Below, in pieces: positions 26,001 through 35,200 of a stretch of 64,000 nucleotides of DNA. Source of the stretch: Tillandsia leiboldiana (lineage: Eukaryota; Streptophyta; Magnoliopsida; Poales; Bromeliaceae); contig CM055076.1 of NCBI GenBank assembly GCA_029204045.2, positions 18,912,269 to 18,976,268 of the forward strand. Reading direction: 5' to 3'. Position 1 is the stretch's first letter. Every line of letters begins with the position of its first letter. A program made the translations under genes and the position numbers. The notes under the pieces are model-generated. The model searched no databases and was not told where the DNA came from. It saw nothing but the letters and a program-made list of their open reading frames with translations.

Positions 26001-27958
26001 TCATCAGTTTTTGTGATGCCCTAATGTCTCACATTGGATGGGCAAGATATTTTGATTGTGACTATAAGGACTAGAGCCTCTAATACTAATAATTGGCTAA
26101 AGCATTTTGGGCCGGTGGTTTAGGGCACAATGAGTTATTAGTACTAGCAAGGCCGGATTGTTACAATTTTCATTAGAAATATTAGAAAATATTCTATCAA
26201 AAACTAATGGTTTATGTCAAGTTGTGGAAAGCTACAAATGTTGGGAACTTCTAAGAAAAGTTTTCTAAATCAAGCTTATTGTTAAGTTAGGCATGAAAGT
26301 TAAAACTTTTAAAAGTTCAAGTGCCTGTATTATTTAGCTAAAGTCAATGCTTTTTTATCTATATAAAAATCTGAAACTATAAAGGGCACAATCGTAGCCA
26401 CAAGCAGCTTCTGGCTTTAGGAGTTTGTTTATAATTATATTCTTTATGATTCGTCTGTGAAATTGTCATGTCACTGGACAGTGGAATGACATGTGGCATG
26501 TGATTGGCATATTAATACGTATAAGCATACATACATTCATACATATATGCTAACATATTTGTTGGTGTTTATGTTTATTTTTGTAGTATCAAGATATATA
26601 TGTTATTATAGAATTTCAGAATGTGAAGGATATGAAAAGATAATTTTTAAAAAAAGTGGTGAGGACACATGGCACTGTCTTGCCGCCCTCTTTTTTTCCT
26701 CCTTTCACCACGTACAATTATACGTATAATGTTTTACACTAAGAGCTAAGATATAAAACTATTCTGATCATTGGCTTCAATTAGCATTTGTTTGATATAA
26801 TCTATATACCGAGTTAAACAAGCATAAGATATTTTATTCTTCCAGTTTTAATATTTGGATGCATTTTTTTTTCTTCTTCTAGATATCTAATTACAGTCTA
26901 AATCATTAGTACTTGGAAGGCTTCCGCCCTTACCTATAACTTAAAATTTTTGTTTAGCATTCTCTGGTTAAAGAGTTCCACTTTAATGAGACCTGATACT
27001 TAACTATTTTGTATTTTGATTAGGTTCAGCTGCTGACGAGGAAGATGGTTTTGACAGAGGTCGTGGAAGCCTTAGGAATATTCGGGATGGAGAATCCAAT
27101 TGTTTAGATGCTGGCCGCAATTCCCCTAAAATAAATGATCCTTCTGACCCTGATTTTGCTAGTTGTATTTTAAAATGCAAGTCAGTCTTTAAGTGCCGTC
27201 TTTGTCCCCGGATTATCTGCTTGAGTGAGGAAACGGTCAGGGCACATCTAACGTCAAAGGTATCCATTGAGGATGCAATGTTTTAAACTCTTATATTTTT
27301 GGAATAACTTGGGTTTCTGCTCTTTGCTAGATTAGAATAATTTATGATTCGTAACTCAGCTTGCTAATATTGTGGGCACCGCTGCTACAAATTAATTGAA
27401 ATAGGATAATATTTTTCTGATAGAGACATGCACGTTCCAAGAAATTATTAGGAGAAGGGAGGCTCAAACTGATGCTCAATAGTGATGCCGAGCTAGAGGA
27501 AGATCAAGAAACACATGCTGAAAGGCATGCTCGGACAATAGCTCTTGCTCAGGTGCTTGATTTTCGTGCACAACCTATCATTTGCTCAGTTGAGAAGAAT
27601 TTAATTAGATTTTACCTTTCGCGTATGCTCCTTTATAGAGTCAATGGCAATTTCTTTTCATTAAAAATTTGCAGGCACCGCTTGCATCCAAGAAGAAAGA
27701 TACTGGCCGTCAGCGACAGAGTCGCAGAAGGAAAAAGGCATGTCTTTTTGTTTTTTCCAACTTTTCTTGATTGTTGAATCCACCTAGGCAGTTTTTTACT
27801 GTATTCCAGTATATTACTAATATACGCTACACTGATTAGGCTTCTTTTCCCTTGTTTTCTTGCAGAGGCTGCGAATCCATTCTGAGAAGCAGACGGAAGG
27901 GCCAATGAACGACCACATGAAGAGAAGGGGTAAAACGGAAGAACGAAAAATATACTAG
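9563..27958 (+). CDS. Acidic, Ser-rich U1-like C2H2 zinc-finger protein (267 aa, six coding exons)
   Basis: Coding exons: 9563-9788, 10396-10452, 27024-27259, 27424-27552, 27675-27737, 27866-27958 (TAG). They total 804 nt with every phase consistent. A leader intron (9253-9480) precedes the start. ATG 9563 is chosen because it begins the MIKRRFYK segment and lies in the acceptor-bounded exon. Residues 17-33 are Ser/Asp-rich and 40-68 strongly acidic. Cys152, Cys155, His169 and His175 form a C-x2-C-x13-H-x5-H finger of the U1/matrin RNA-associated type, split by an intron between Lys173 and Arg174. Residues 222-237 are highly basic, like a nuclear or nucleolar signal. Introns are GT-AG except the last (AAG/GCATGT...cag), a GC-AG intron. 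Intron 3 is 16,571 bp and packed with transposons. Family and function are not recognised; nuclear RNA or ribosome-related work is inference. Expression is not testable here. Confidence 0.8.
10662..11639 (-). repeat. Gypsy A 3' LTR (left)
   Basis: 978 bp, collinear with 21437-22391 apart from small indels. The inner end has decayed (GCATTA against GTATCA in the other LTR). A near-identical direct pair of this kind brackets the pol remnants. Confidence 0.85.
11784..12224 (-). pseudogene. Gypsy A integrase C-terminal remnant
   Basis: The minus strand encodes the region after the integrase core. It has the typical KHIKEVQQQVHQSL helix right at the insertion junction, then a basic strand-rich segment with YLVDLPPKLP and an SELYKYHGEVP-type end in another frame. 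Reading stops where family-B LTR copy 2 enters; the upstream half resumes at 16595. At least one frameshift separates the two C-terminal pieces. No chromodomain was recognised. Gypsy lineage is not assigned. Confidence 0.75.
12225..16594 (-). mobile_element. Family-B solo LTR, copy 2 (in gypsy A integrase)
   Basis: Starts TGTTACGCCTCGGGG (plus strand) and ends ...GACACCATA. The exact 5-bp TSD TTTGG lies at 12220-12224 and 16595-16599. Sense is minus. The first bases in sense, TATGGTGTCCCGGAT, correspond to TGTGATGACCCGGAT of copy 4, so TG has decayed to TA. No PBS or interior is present, so this is a solo LTR of 4370 bp. The integrase reading of gypsy A continues directly across the TSD, proving insertion into an existing element. 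It contains a minisatellite (14441-14640) and a GC-rich U3-side block (16100-16400). Confidence 0.88.
14441..14640. repeat. Minisatellite 'acttggttccattcacata' in LTR copy 2
   Basis: At least five imperfect copies of a unit of about 40 bp, built from 'catgtacaactcata' and 'acttggttccattcacata', some shortened. It is an expansion private to this LTR copy; I do not see it in copies 1, 3 or 4. Confidence 0.8.
16595..17298 (-). pseudogene. Gypsy A integrase core, inactivated
   Basis: The minus strand shows the HHCC zinc-binding segment (H-F-G-R-D-K-T near the start, then C-x2-C in RCKTCQ), the first catalytic Asp in MDFVLGLP and the second in ITSDRD. The expected catalytic Glu in the QTxGQTE segment is Lys (QTVGQTK, near 16823). 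The nearby VVDRF motif has Asp changed to Asn. The reading is open from 17298 to about 16750, then shifts frame and ends at the LTR insertion in the ADAKY segment. The protein could not catalyse integration. Confidence 0.8.
17337..18492 (-). pseudogene. Gypsy A reverse transcriptase (core) and RNase H, inactivated
   Basis: From 18492 the minus strand gives RPGDKWKTEF, then the MPFGLSNAPNTFM reverse-transcriptase motif, then HFHNILIYS where active elements have YFDDILIYS: both catalytic Asp are replaced (His, Asn; near 18320). The thumb region with LGYVVSTEGI follows. RNase H (17664-18084) is spread over frames with stops, and the connection domain with DALSRR reappears at 17337-17663. The N-terminal part of the domain is displaced to 19751-19811 and 20902-21297 by two DNA-transposon insertions. 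Confidence 0.82.
18493..19750. mobile_element. hAT-like non-autonomous element inside gypsy A RT
   Basis: The ends are short inverted repeats, (T)TAAAGCTGTCC at left and GGACACCTTTTAA at right. Both subterminal regions are rich in 'tacccgacccgg' and 'gggtacgggtac' motifs. The RT reading HQIR/MRPGDK is continuous only when this block is removed. Flanking 8-mers (acggctta, acgaattt) match at 5 of 8 positions, so the TSD is decayed and the boundaries may be off by a few bases. No transposase is encoded. A Tourist-like MITE is nested within it. Confidence 0.6.
18879..19257. mobile_element. Tourist-like (PIF/Harbinger) MITE, 379 bp
   Basis: The terminal inverted repeats are GGGGGTGTTTGGTTGTACG at left and, in reverse complement, GGGTGTGTTTGGTTGGCCG at right. 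The TSD is TTA at 18876-18878 and 19258-19260. The inner arms (cgtaaaat...gaaaaat) also pair. TTA target and GGGTGTTTGG termini are typical of Tourist-like MITEs. It is the deepest level of the intron 3 nest. Confidence 0.85.
19751..19811 (-). pseudogene. Gypsy A reverse transcriptase fragment
   Basis: Only about 20 codons, MKIFSKIDIKSRYHQIR, remain between two hAT-like elements. This is the segment of RT domain holding the first catalytic Asp (in SKIDI). It joins downstream to 18492 and upstream to 20902. Confidence 0.75.
19812..20901. mobile_element. hAT-like non-autonomous element with GTGCC/GGCAC subtermini
   Basis: Starts CAGGGTATGAAGTGTCGC; the reverse complement of the right end is CAAGGAATAAAGTGCCGC (14 of 18 match). 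Flanking 8-mers are ctcctaaa (19804-19811) and ctcctatc (20902-20909), 6 of 8 identical, fitting the 8-bp hAT duplication. The first 130 and last 140 bp are packed with inverted GTGCC/GGCAC motifs, the kind of subterminal repeats hAT transposases bind. The middle is AT- and T-rich and non-coding. Removing it restores continuity of the RT reading frame on the minus strand. Confidence 0.78.
19965..20015. repeat. (CT)n microsatellite, about 25 repeats
   Basis: An uninterrupted dinucleotide run lies inside the hAT-like element. Long perfect runs mutate quickly; useful as a marker. Confidence 0.95.
20902..21297 (-). pseudogene. Gypsy A reverse transcriptase N-terminal part
   Basis: The minus strand gives the pre-RT and RT start: EFFDIMPEE, QHCIDFVPGAS, HYRMSPTEHEEL, AFLTPKK. 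After a frameshift near 20990 it gives MCVDSRVVNKITIKYR and IPRIDDMLDM, up to the hAT-like insertion. Nothing of gag, CCHC knuckle or protease precedes it before the PBS at about 21425-21436, so this copy was a deletion derivative. Confidence 0.8.
21437..22391 (-). repeat. Gypsy A 5' LTR (right)
   Basis: 955 bp; partner of 10662-11639. Sense start TGATACAGC; sense end CTCTCGGTTTGCATCA, followed by the primer site. The two LTRs have diverged visibly by substitutions and several indels, so the insertion is old relative to the element at 32262. Confidence 0.85.
22397..23139. other. Intron 3 remainder, no gene recognised
   Basis: Moderately AT-rich. The block at about 22668-22760 resembles the intron sequence at about 10568-10650 (shared 'cctagga', 'gtgcatt', 'gaagccc', 'tttagg', 'atatagcta', 'ttctcctttat'), suggesting a short dispersed repeat or local duplication. 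No splice-bounded exon was seen. Confidence 0.4.
23140..24660. repeat. Degenerate TTGAATTCAAATTT-type AT tract
   Basis: Outside the fold-back insert, nearly every line is made of permutations of 'gaattcaaatttgaa' on both strands: self-complementary, low-complexity, non-coding. It probably belongs to one AT-rich repeat split by the fold-back element at 23897-24435. Confidence 0.75.
23897..24435. mobile_element. Fold-back element with about 170-bp terminal inverted repeats
   Basis: The left arm (23897-24066) begins AGGGTTGCTGTGCTATTAGG; the reverse complement of the right arm (24263-24435) begins AGGGTTGTTGTACTATTAGG. They remain alignable to the 'ctagtgatcgaaag' motif, roughly 83% identical by eye. 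The arms include nearly palindromic 'ggagcacagaggcctccttgctcc' sequence. No coding and no convincing TSD was found. Long arms suit a MULE-like or fold-back MITE; the AGGG start would also fit hAT. Confidence 0.75.
24895..25085. repeat. Minisatellite 'tgtgagtcctgattagtcttcttc' with (CTT)n
   Basis: Four copies of 'gtgagtcctgattagtcttcttc' (one with 'ttatt'), each followed by a CTT/TTC run of different length. A duplicated 'atgcaatttttgtgattttct' block (about 25091 and 25162) follows. Intronic, non-coding. Confidence 0.85.
26012..26165. mobile_element. TRIM-like solo LTR
   Basis: TGTGATGCCCTAATGTCTCA...GGCCGGATTGTTACA, 154 bp, TG...CA bounded. The flanks are gtttt and atttt (4 of 5). The internal text 'cacattggatggg' and 'gggccggtggtttaggg' is typical of short plant LTRs (miniature terminal-repeat elements). 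No 5S-like segment was seen, so I do not call it Cassandra. Confidence 0.5.
26166..27023. other. Intron 3, 3' portion, nothing recognised
   Basis: AT-rich intron sequence ending in TTTTGATTAG, the acceptor for the zinc-finger exon at 27024. Also 25090-26011 holds only AT-rich sequence and T-rich runs. No gene-like reading frame. Confidence 0.5.
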
Positions 27959-28690
27959 TTTTCATGGCATTGTGCTTTCTGGCATTTGTTTCAATGCTTT
28001 GCATTTTAATTGAGGTTTGGTGGTCTTACAAGAAGACTTAGGCCTCATTTGTTAATGCTGTCCTTTTTTTTTGTTTTGGCTTTTACAAAGGAAAATTCTG
28101 TACGGTTGGATGTTGGTAGATGAAGTACCCTACGCTTCTCATCATTTTGACTAGCTTACAATGTAACTCAGAGCGGGATGCTGGAAGGTTTCTTATTTAA
28201 AAATTTAAAGAAATGGAAAGTATGATGAGAATACGATTGACTTGTTTTGGGTTTTTATTTTTTATTTTTTATTTTTTATTTTTTTATTTTTATTTTTTTT
28301 TAATTTTTGAAATTATTTTGTTTGTTAAATTGTTTTAATTATTATTTTTAAAATTTTTGAATTTATCTTGAGGAATAAATTTTTAAAAATTTGGAATATG
28401 AATTATATGGTTTAGGCTTTTTAAGATATCTTTGGATTAAAAAAGATTTTTAAGATAATAGAATTTATTTTATATTAGGATTATAGATTGAATACTATAA
28501 AATATAGTTAATATTTTATCATTTTTAATATTTTGGGAGATGAGTAATGATGGAATAAAATTTAAATTTTATATTTTGACTGCATGTAAAACTTAGAGAA
28601 TTTTTAAATCTGAAATTTAAATTTAAATTCATTTATTTGGAATTTCTATAATTAGAAAATTTGAATTTTTGGGGTTTTTGCATAAATGTT
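27959..28690. other. 3' flank of zinc-finger gene, AT-rich
   Basis: Contains the 3' untranslated region, without a single clear polyadenylation signal, and a (TTTTTAT)n-like stretch at about 28256-28302. No coding potential is visible. Confidence 0.6.
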
Positions 28691-30765
28691 GATTTATTAA
28701 ATCTAATTTGACGAAGTAACATTACTACTTCATCGAGCTGAACAATATGGTGATGCTCGTTTTTGTCTTCGGCTTTAAATTCGATATCCGTATGTCTCAA
28801 AAATGTGCGGTGTAATCAGATTTTAAATTCGATATCCGGATTTCTCAAAAATGCGCATTTTGTGAGATGATCGGACCGAAAAATCAGTTTTTGATAAATT
28901 CGGAACAGTCTTGATAATTACACGTTGAAATTTATAAAATCGGTCGTTTTGGAACGTGGCTTTTGGCACGCTTTTCGAATTGAAATTCGTAAAATCGATC
29001 GCTTTGATTTTTGGCACGCTTTTTGAAAATTTGAAAAGAAAAACTGGATTAGGATTAGGTTTTCTTAATTAAAAATCCTAATTCCAGGTTCTCCCCTCAG
29101 CCACCAAACCCTCTCCCTTCTTCTCCCCTAGTCCATACACCTCCTCGCCCGCGCCCTAGGATGTTAACGGATCGGATTCGGAACGAATTTTTAAAAATCC
29201 GAACCCGAACCCGAATCTGACTACCAAATTCGAAACTCGAATCCGAATCCGAATCCGACGGAATATAAATATTCATATTTAAATCCAAACTCGACCACAA
29301 ATCTAAAATCCAAAACCGAATCCGAACTCGAACCCGAACCCGAATCCGAACCCGAAAATTCAAACCCAAAATAATTATTTCGCTTTTCCTCTTTAAAATA
29401 TTTCAAAACATATTACATTAAATCTAAAATTTTAAAATATAAGTTTAAATATATATATATATTATATAACGTAAAATCAATTCAGATTTGGATCGGATAC
29501 AATCAAAATTCATATTCGAATTTAAATTCATCGAAATTTTATTTTTTATATTCGTATCCGAATCTATATTCGTTTAATACGAGGGAAATCCATTCCGGAT
29601 ACGGATTCGGATAAAATTTCGCATATGTATACCCATTGACATCCCTAGCTCTAGCCCCGCTTGCCACCACCCGAGCCCTTGCCTCTCCTCCCTGTGCTTC
29701 CAGGCGCCCCCTCCTTCATTGTGCACGCCCGATTGTGCCCTAACTCTCTCTCATGCAAATAGGAACCTGATTCCTTGATGGTTGCTAGTTGCGCAGGATC
29801 CAAACCAGCCCGGATCTCGTCGCGGTCATCGCAGCAGCACCGTCGATCGTTCGAATCGCCGTCCTTCATCCCGCTGAACGTCGTGTCACTATTTGACTGT
29901 CCGGGGTTGGCGCGAACTCCGTTTTGGCGACGGATTATTCCGTCGTTACAGTTGCTATTCGGTTCTTGCAGTTTGGACAGCGGTACAACATTTTCGCGTT
30001 CCTACACTCCCGGCGACCTCCGATCCTCCGACAATCGTGCATGGTACACTCGGAACCTTTTTGTGCTCTTTAAAATTACCTATTTGCAACATAGGGTAAT
30101 TTGGTCTAATCAAGAATGACCAATTTTGATTGTTAGTTTCCCGAGTATTCCGGACACTACTCTGACTATCCCGGTGACTTTAGTTTCACGTCGGCGACTT
30201 CCGGGCAGCACGAGAGGTTTCACCTAATTCGGTAGCGTGTTCACACTGTTCAAACCTTTAGTGGGCCGCCGGTGGATTTCCAAAAATCGTTTTTAGCCGA
30301 AGTCGGCTGTATAGTCGTTCTACACACTGTGAGTCAACGGGTTGGGTATGAGTGAGTCTTTTACTGACATATGGTTCTGTTTTAAGTCCCAGCAGTCAGG
30401 AGCTTGCTTGTGAGAGCTTGCTTGTGAGCTGTCAAGTGGATTTCAGGACTGTCTACATTGAGGTAGGTACTCCATTCCGGGCATCAGCATAGTATCAACT
30501 CACTGGGTACCGTACTTGGTCGGACCCCTGTGATTCTTTCTAGCCCTGGTCCTATGATTTGAGTTATAGTACCATTCTTTTCAGTATCCTATAATTTGTG
30601 TATATTGCCTTGATCTCAGTACACCTAGCTGCTTTACTATATTTACTATACCATACTTGATTGGTCATTAGTTAGTTGAGATATATTCCTTTTGACTTCA
30701 CTATATCTAGCTGTTTTACACTGTGACTTATGCCATGCTTGATTGGTCATTGCCTAGTGTGTTAT
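28690..30765 (+). mobile_element. Truncated LTR-like segment (unassigned family)
   Basis: The segment resembles a long gypsy LTR read on the plus strand. An upstream part carries the 'ttggcacgctttt' pattern repeated at about 28966 and 29014. A 'aaaatcctaattccaggttctcccctcagcc'-type start region follows, then a C-rich leader (29100-29770, split by a hAT-like element), then a long leader with 'aggtaggtactccattccgggcatcag'. It ends abruptly at the first NB-ARC codons (30769). No TSD, PBS or partner LTR is visible. Confidence 0.4.
29157..29647. mobile_element. hAT-like MITE, 491 bp
   Basis: Left end TAGGATGTTAACGG; reverse complement of the right end TAGGGATGTCAATGG. Subterminal 'ccgaacccgaacccgaat' and 'ggatacggattcggata' motifs resemble those of the 18493-19750 element. 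No clear 8-bp TSD was found. The C-rich leader text on its two sides (29100-29156, 29648-29770) reads as one block once it is removed. Confidence 0.6.
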
Positions 30766-30768
30766 TAG

Positions 30769-31016
30769 TTCAAACTGCAGCCGATTGGTGAGCAGATAGC
30801 GAAGAAGCTTGGAGGATGCCCATTGGCAATAAAGGTTATAGGTGGGCTACTAAATTTCTATATGGATTATGACTACTCGAAGAGAATCTTGAAAGAAGAC
30901 ACCATAAAATTACAGCAAGGAGGGAATGATATCATGACAATTTTAAGATTAAGCTACGACCACTTACCAACAAACTTACAACTCTGCTTTAGATATTGTA
31001 GTATATTTCCAAAGAA
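30769..31016 (+). pseudogene. NB-ARC-LRR resistance gene, NB-ARC fragment
   Basis: Open frame from FKLQPIGEQIAKKL, through the GLPLA-type motif GGCPLAIKVIGG, to the RNBS-D motif LCFRYCSIFPKNF. This is the ARC part of a plant nucleotide-binding resistance protein, of the type without a TIR domain judging by RNBS-D. The N-terminal domain, P-loop, kinase-2 and RNBS-A/B/C are absent; the frame meets TAG at 30766 where LTR-like sequence begins. Downstream it is cut by a LINE at 31017 and resumes at 41772. The intracellular immune receptor it once encoded is not functional. Confidence 0.88.
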
Positions 31017-32261
31017 TTTTTTTTTTTTTGAGAAAAAGGCAGCATGCTGCCGCTTCATTCAATGAAAAGGTGAACTCAGCTACAGAAGTGAGGCAACCAG
31101 GCCTCGACGCGAAGTGAAAGGAAAAAAAAAAAAAAAAAAAAAATTAAGTGCAGAACGAGTTCCAGTCCGCTCGCAGCGAACGGATGTCGGCGAGTAGTTG
31201 CCCTGGACTACGTCTCTTATTCTCGAAGCCTCTACTATTCCGCTCTAACCAAATGGTCCACCAGGATGCAGCGATAGTGACGAGTTCCTTTCTCCTCAAG
31301 GCACCTTGTTTGCACTTGCTCGTCTCCCACAGCCTGTCTACAACTCTGCAATTACAGACTATTATCTTGTTAGGAAATAAGCTTTCCAACAGTAAACTCG
31401 ACACGTCACAAGTGACAAAAAGGTGGTCAGCTGTCTTAGCGGTACACGAGCAAAGGACACAGTTTTCTGTCCCGCTCCAACCTCTCTTCAGTAGGATGTC
31501 CACGGTCAGTACCCTACGTTTTAGGACGAGCCAGACGAGAGTTGCACGAAACCCCTGTCGGTTTCTCCGGTGTTTTGCAAGAAAGAGTACATGGACTTGA
31601 CCGAGAATAATTCTGATTTCGACCATCACCATCTAAATATGTCGCTTGTGTTCGAAAGGCGCAAGCCGGAAAGAGATTCTGTTAAGCTTAGGAGCATCCT
31701 TTCTTCGCACGTAGAGCTCGGAGCGAAACCTGCTAGGATAGACCCCCATCTCCAGCCGTTTCCACCAAAGCAATCTACCACCCGACTAGATTTGTTGCGT
31801 ACCGCATCGTAAATACTAAGATATTGGGTTATATAAGTGAGGAGTTCCCTAACCAGATATCCGACCAAAATTTCGTCCAATGTCCGTCTCCCACAATGCG
31901 AGTTGTGCTGCATTTAAAAAGGTCCCTCGTTCCTAGAACGCTCCGCCACCACTGAGAGAGAGGTTTGAACGTGACCCCTTCGTTGAGTGGCCGTCTGCGA
32001 GTATAATAGAGTCCTACTATGAGAGAGCCCCAAAGATTCGAGGATGAAGTGAAGAATCTCCACCACCACTTCACTAGAAGGGCGGTGTTGAGATAATCCA
32101 GATCCTTAATCCCTAACCCTCCGTCTTTCTTCTCTCTGCATATCGTCTTCCAGTTGACTAAGCGATATTTCCGAAGAATTATTTGTTTAAGAGGAAAGAT
32201 TTGGTCTATATATGGATGGGTTCTGGTCTGATACCACAATCTATTTGTGAAAGTCGGAGGC
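31017..32261 (-). mobile_element. 5'-truncated LINE (L1-like)
   Basis: On the minus strand: the C-terminal part of a LINE reverse transcriptase (32239 down to 31829, with VNWKTICREKKDGGLGI and LLVKWWWRFF); then, after a frame change, the zf-RVT zinc-binding domain (31632-31144) with C-x2-C-x8-H-x4-C in CVLCSCTAKTADHLFVTC; then a T run, a short 3' region and a terminal A tail (plus-strand T run 31017-31029) abutting the NB-ARC exon. The endonuclease and the catalytic RT core are missing. The 5' end coincides with the LTR insertion at 32262. No convincing LINE TSD was found. Confidence 0.85.
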
Positions 32262-35200
32262 TGTCACGCCCCGAGTTTAAAAATCAGGTCTGAAAATTTT
32301 TTTTTTTTTGAATAAGTCAGAGTTTGCAAAACGGGCGTAACAGACCGCCACACATATAGGAAATCCCCTATCCGAAAGGATAGGGTCTCTCCTATACATG
32401 CACGGCTACGCTAATCCAATCATCAATCAGAGAGCAATAAATATCTCAACTGCTACAGTACTAATCATCAGGGATAATCCAAACCTCATACTATCATCAA
32501 ACTGAAATAACATAAATGAAAGTCAACTACAGATAGTCGGGGATCTCAATCACCGATCTATGTCATCAAGGGGGACAGCTCTATCGCGACAGGCTCACTG
32601 GATCGTCCCGACATCTCACCACCCGACAGACCTGCAACAGTCACCCGAGGGTGTGAGACACACCGGAGTGTATCCCAGTGGGCACGACGAGCCGAGAAGT
32701 AGCTAATCGTACCTACTGGGTACTAAAATCTGCGGATAGTAAAGATCTATAGGAAAAGCTGGAATAACAATAAGATCTGCTGATAATCGACAATAATCCA
32801 CAGATAGGCTAACTAATAATCAATAAGTCCACAAATAAACTGAAATAGTCAGATAATCAAGCATAAGGAAACTGCCGATAATAAATGCTAGAAATAAATC
32901 GCTGTATAAAATCGAGCAGACAACTGAGTGATCAATAACAGGTCTACTAAAAATCAAATAGTAGATACGTAAAACAAACTGGCAGGAAGCATAATCATAA
33001 TACTGTATATAACGAGTATAGAGAATATCAGAATCAATCAGGGTGGTAATCAAGACTAACTGAAGTAAAGCATGCTAGAACATGGAAGTATAAAAGCTAT
33101 GCATCAATCACAAGAATATCAAGTACCCAATCATAAGCCACCATATTGGTCCCGCAAGACCTCAGGCAAAACTGCCCACCTGGCACCACCTGGTTGACAT
33201 TCCCTCCACTGAGGGTCACGGGTTGCAACTGCTAACCACTTTACCGGTAAAGTACACCACTGCGGGTAGCAAATCCGCTAGTGTACGTGAAGTACAACGG
33301 TGCGGGCGATCATAATGCAAATGCTCAAGCTCTCGGTCCACTGACCGGATAATCGGCAACATGCCGAGATCCCAACAGGGAAATCATCTATCATATCGAT
33401 CAGAATCTATCATGCATATCGGAATATCGAATAGTATCCAACAATCAGGATCAATCAATCATGCATATCGGAATATCAACAATAAATCGGCTGACAGGAA
33501 TCAACAAGTGCCATCAAATCATGTAGATCTATATACTGAAAAAGCTGATGAACAGACATGTATATGGTATGTCTCATGAAGATCAAGGTCTATCAGAAAT
33601 ATAACAACTGATAAACAGGTACGTAAGATATGTCTCACGTAGATCAAGATCTATCAGGACTAATCATAGGGCATGTCAATACAATCATCAAGGCTAATCT
33701 AGATAAAATCAGCAGGTATATATGATGAGTCTAATCAAGTCAGTGTCAATCGGTGAAATCATGATATGTCAAGATAGGTCATATATATAATCAGCAGGGC
33801 AATCAAAAACAGGTGTCCGACTGGACTAAAGCAACCAGAGGGCCGAATAGATCAAACCCGGACCGAAGATAACCCACCTGGATGAAGGCAGATCCTCGAA
33901 CTCCCGCTCGGCTACTGGGAAGCTGGTGCTGAACAACTGGGCCCTGTATAAGAAGCCATAATCAGCAGTAGACTCACGCGTACCCATCCCGATGACACAA
34001 CATTAACGGATCATTTATACGGGTCAAAAAGGCCGATTTACGAGACGAAATCTAATCCCCGATCAACGAGAGTCCTCGGGACTCTAACAACATGTCCAGT
34101 AAGTGTGAGGTATTGTTTAAGGAGAGCTAGTGTGTCCATTTTACACTTTGGTCCAAAATAGTTCTTTAAATTGCTTAAACCCACGCATTAACGGCCAGTT
34201 TCGACTCGTTCTTGCAATCCGGGGGTCCAAAATCGACGCCGTAAGTTTCAGCGCGTCCGTTACAACGAGACCCAGGCCGTGCTCACAAGAAATGGGCCGA
34301 GACCAGGCCCATTTACAAGTTGGCCCAACAATTATTAAGTCCAAATAGCAACTAAGCCCAAACTTAAATTATGTATGATTAATCTGTAAGTTAACTGGAG
34401 CATGCTACTACATGATGACCAAGAAGAGTGGTGCTCACCTGCGGGTTGCCGGAGGTCGGCCGGAAGGCTTGCCGGAGCAAGGTGATGCACCAACCAAGGC
34501 TCGGGCTTGGGCAATTTCACAAACCCATGGTCAATCTGCAAATCCGAGGTGAGCACGGGTTAGTTCCGGATCCCAGAAAGTGTTCTGGTCAGGTCGGGTC
34601 AGGTACCGGCGGCCGGAGGCGGCGGCGGCCGGAGATAAGCCTGAAATTGGCACTTCGGGTGCAAGAGTTGAGACTCAGTTACAGGGGCTAACTAGGCCCA
34701 AACTAAAATGATGGGACTCCTATAAATGATGATTAGGGCTTACCTGCACTGGTGGCCGGAGCCCTGAGCGCCGGCGATGGCCGGAGAGGAGGTCGAAGTC
34801 GAGCTCGGGTGCAACTCTGGAGCCAAAAGTTTCGACGTTATGGGGGCCATGCAAGGTGATGGGGCAGCTCTAGAACTTCCAGGGATCTTACCTGGGCGGT
34901 TCCCGGTGACTGAGGAACGCCGGAGAGGCGGCGCGGAGGAGCTCGGTCAAGCTTCAAAGGCCTCTAATGGCGGTTTCCGATGAGGTGGCTCCGGGCCGGT
35001 GGGACTTGGACCAGAAGATCCCTCTCGGGTCCAGGAGTTCTCTGGTGGTGATTCCCGGCGGTGGGAGGCATCGCCGGCACCGGACGGCGATGGTCGGCGA
35101 AATTGCCAATTATCCGGTTTCTAGGGCTTCGCCGATCGGGCTCGATCTTGATCCGATCAGCCTCAAACCTTGTGGGGGTGTTGCAGTCTTCCAGGGGAGG

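Noticed and set aside
26012..26165. Cassandra TRIM with embedded 5S rRNA sequence
   Set aside because: No 5S A-box, intermediate element or C-box text was found in the 154 bp.
29775..30119. Plus-strand protein gene before the NB-ARC fragment
   Set aside because: The frame has no recognisable domain, and the surrounding 2 kb reads like an LTR leader.
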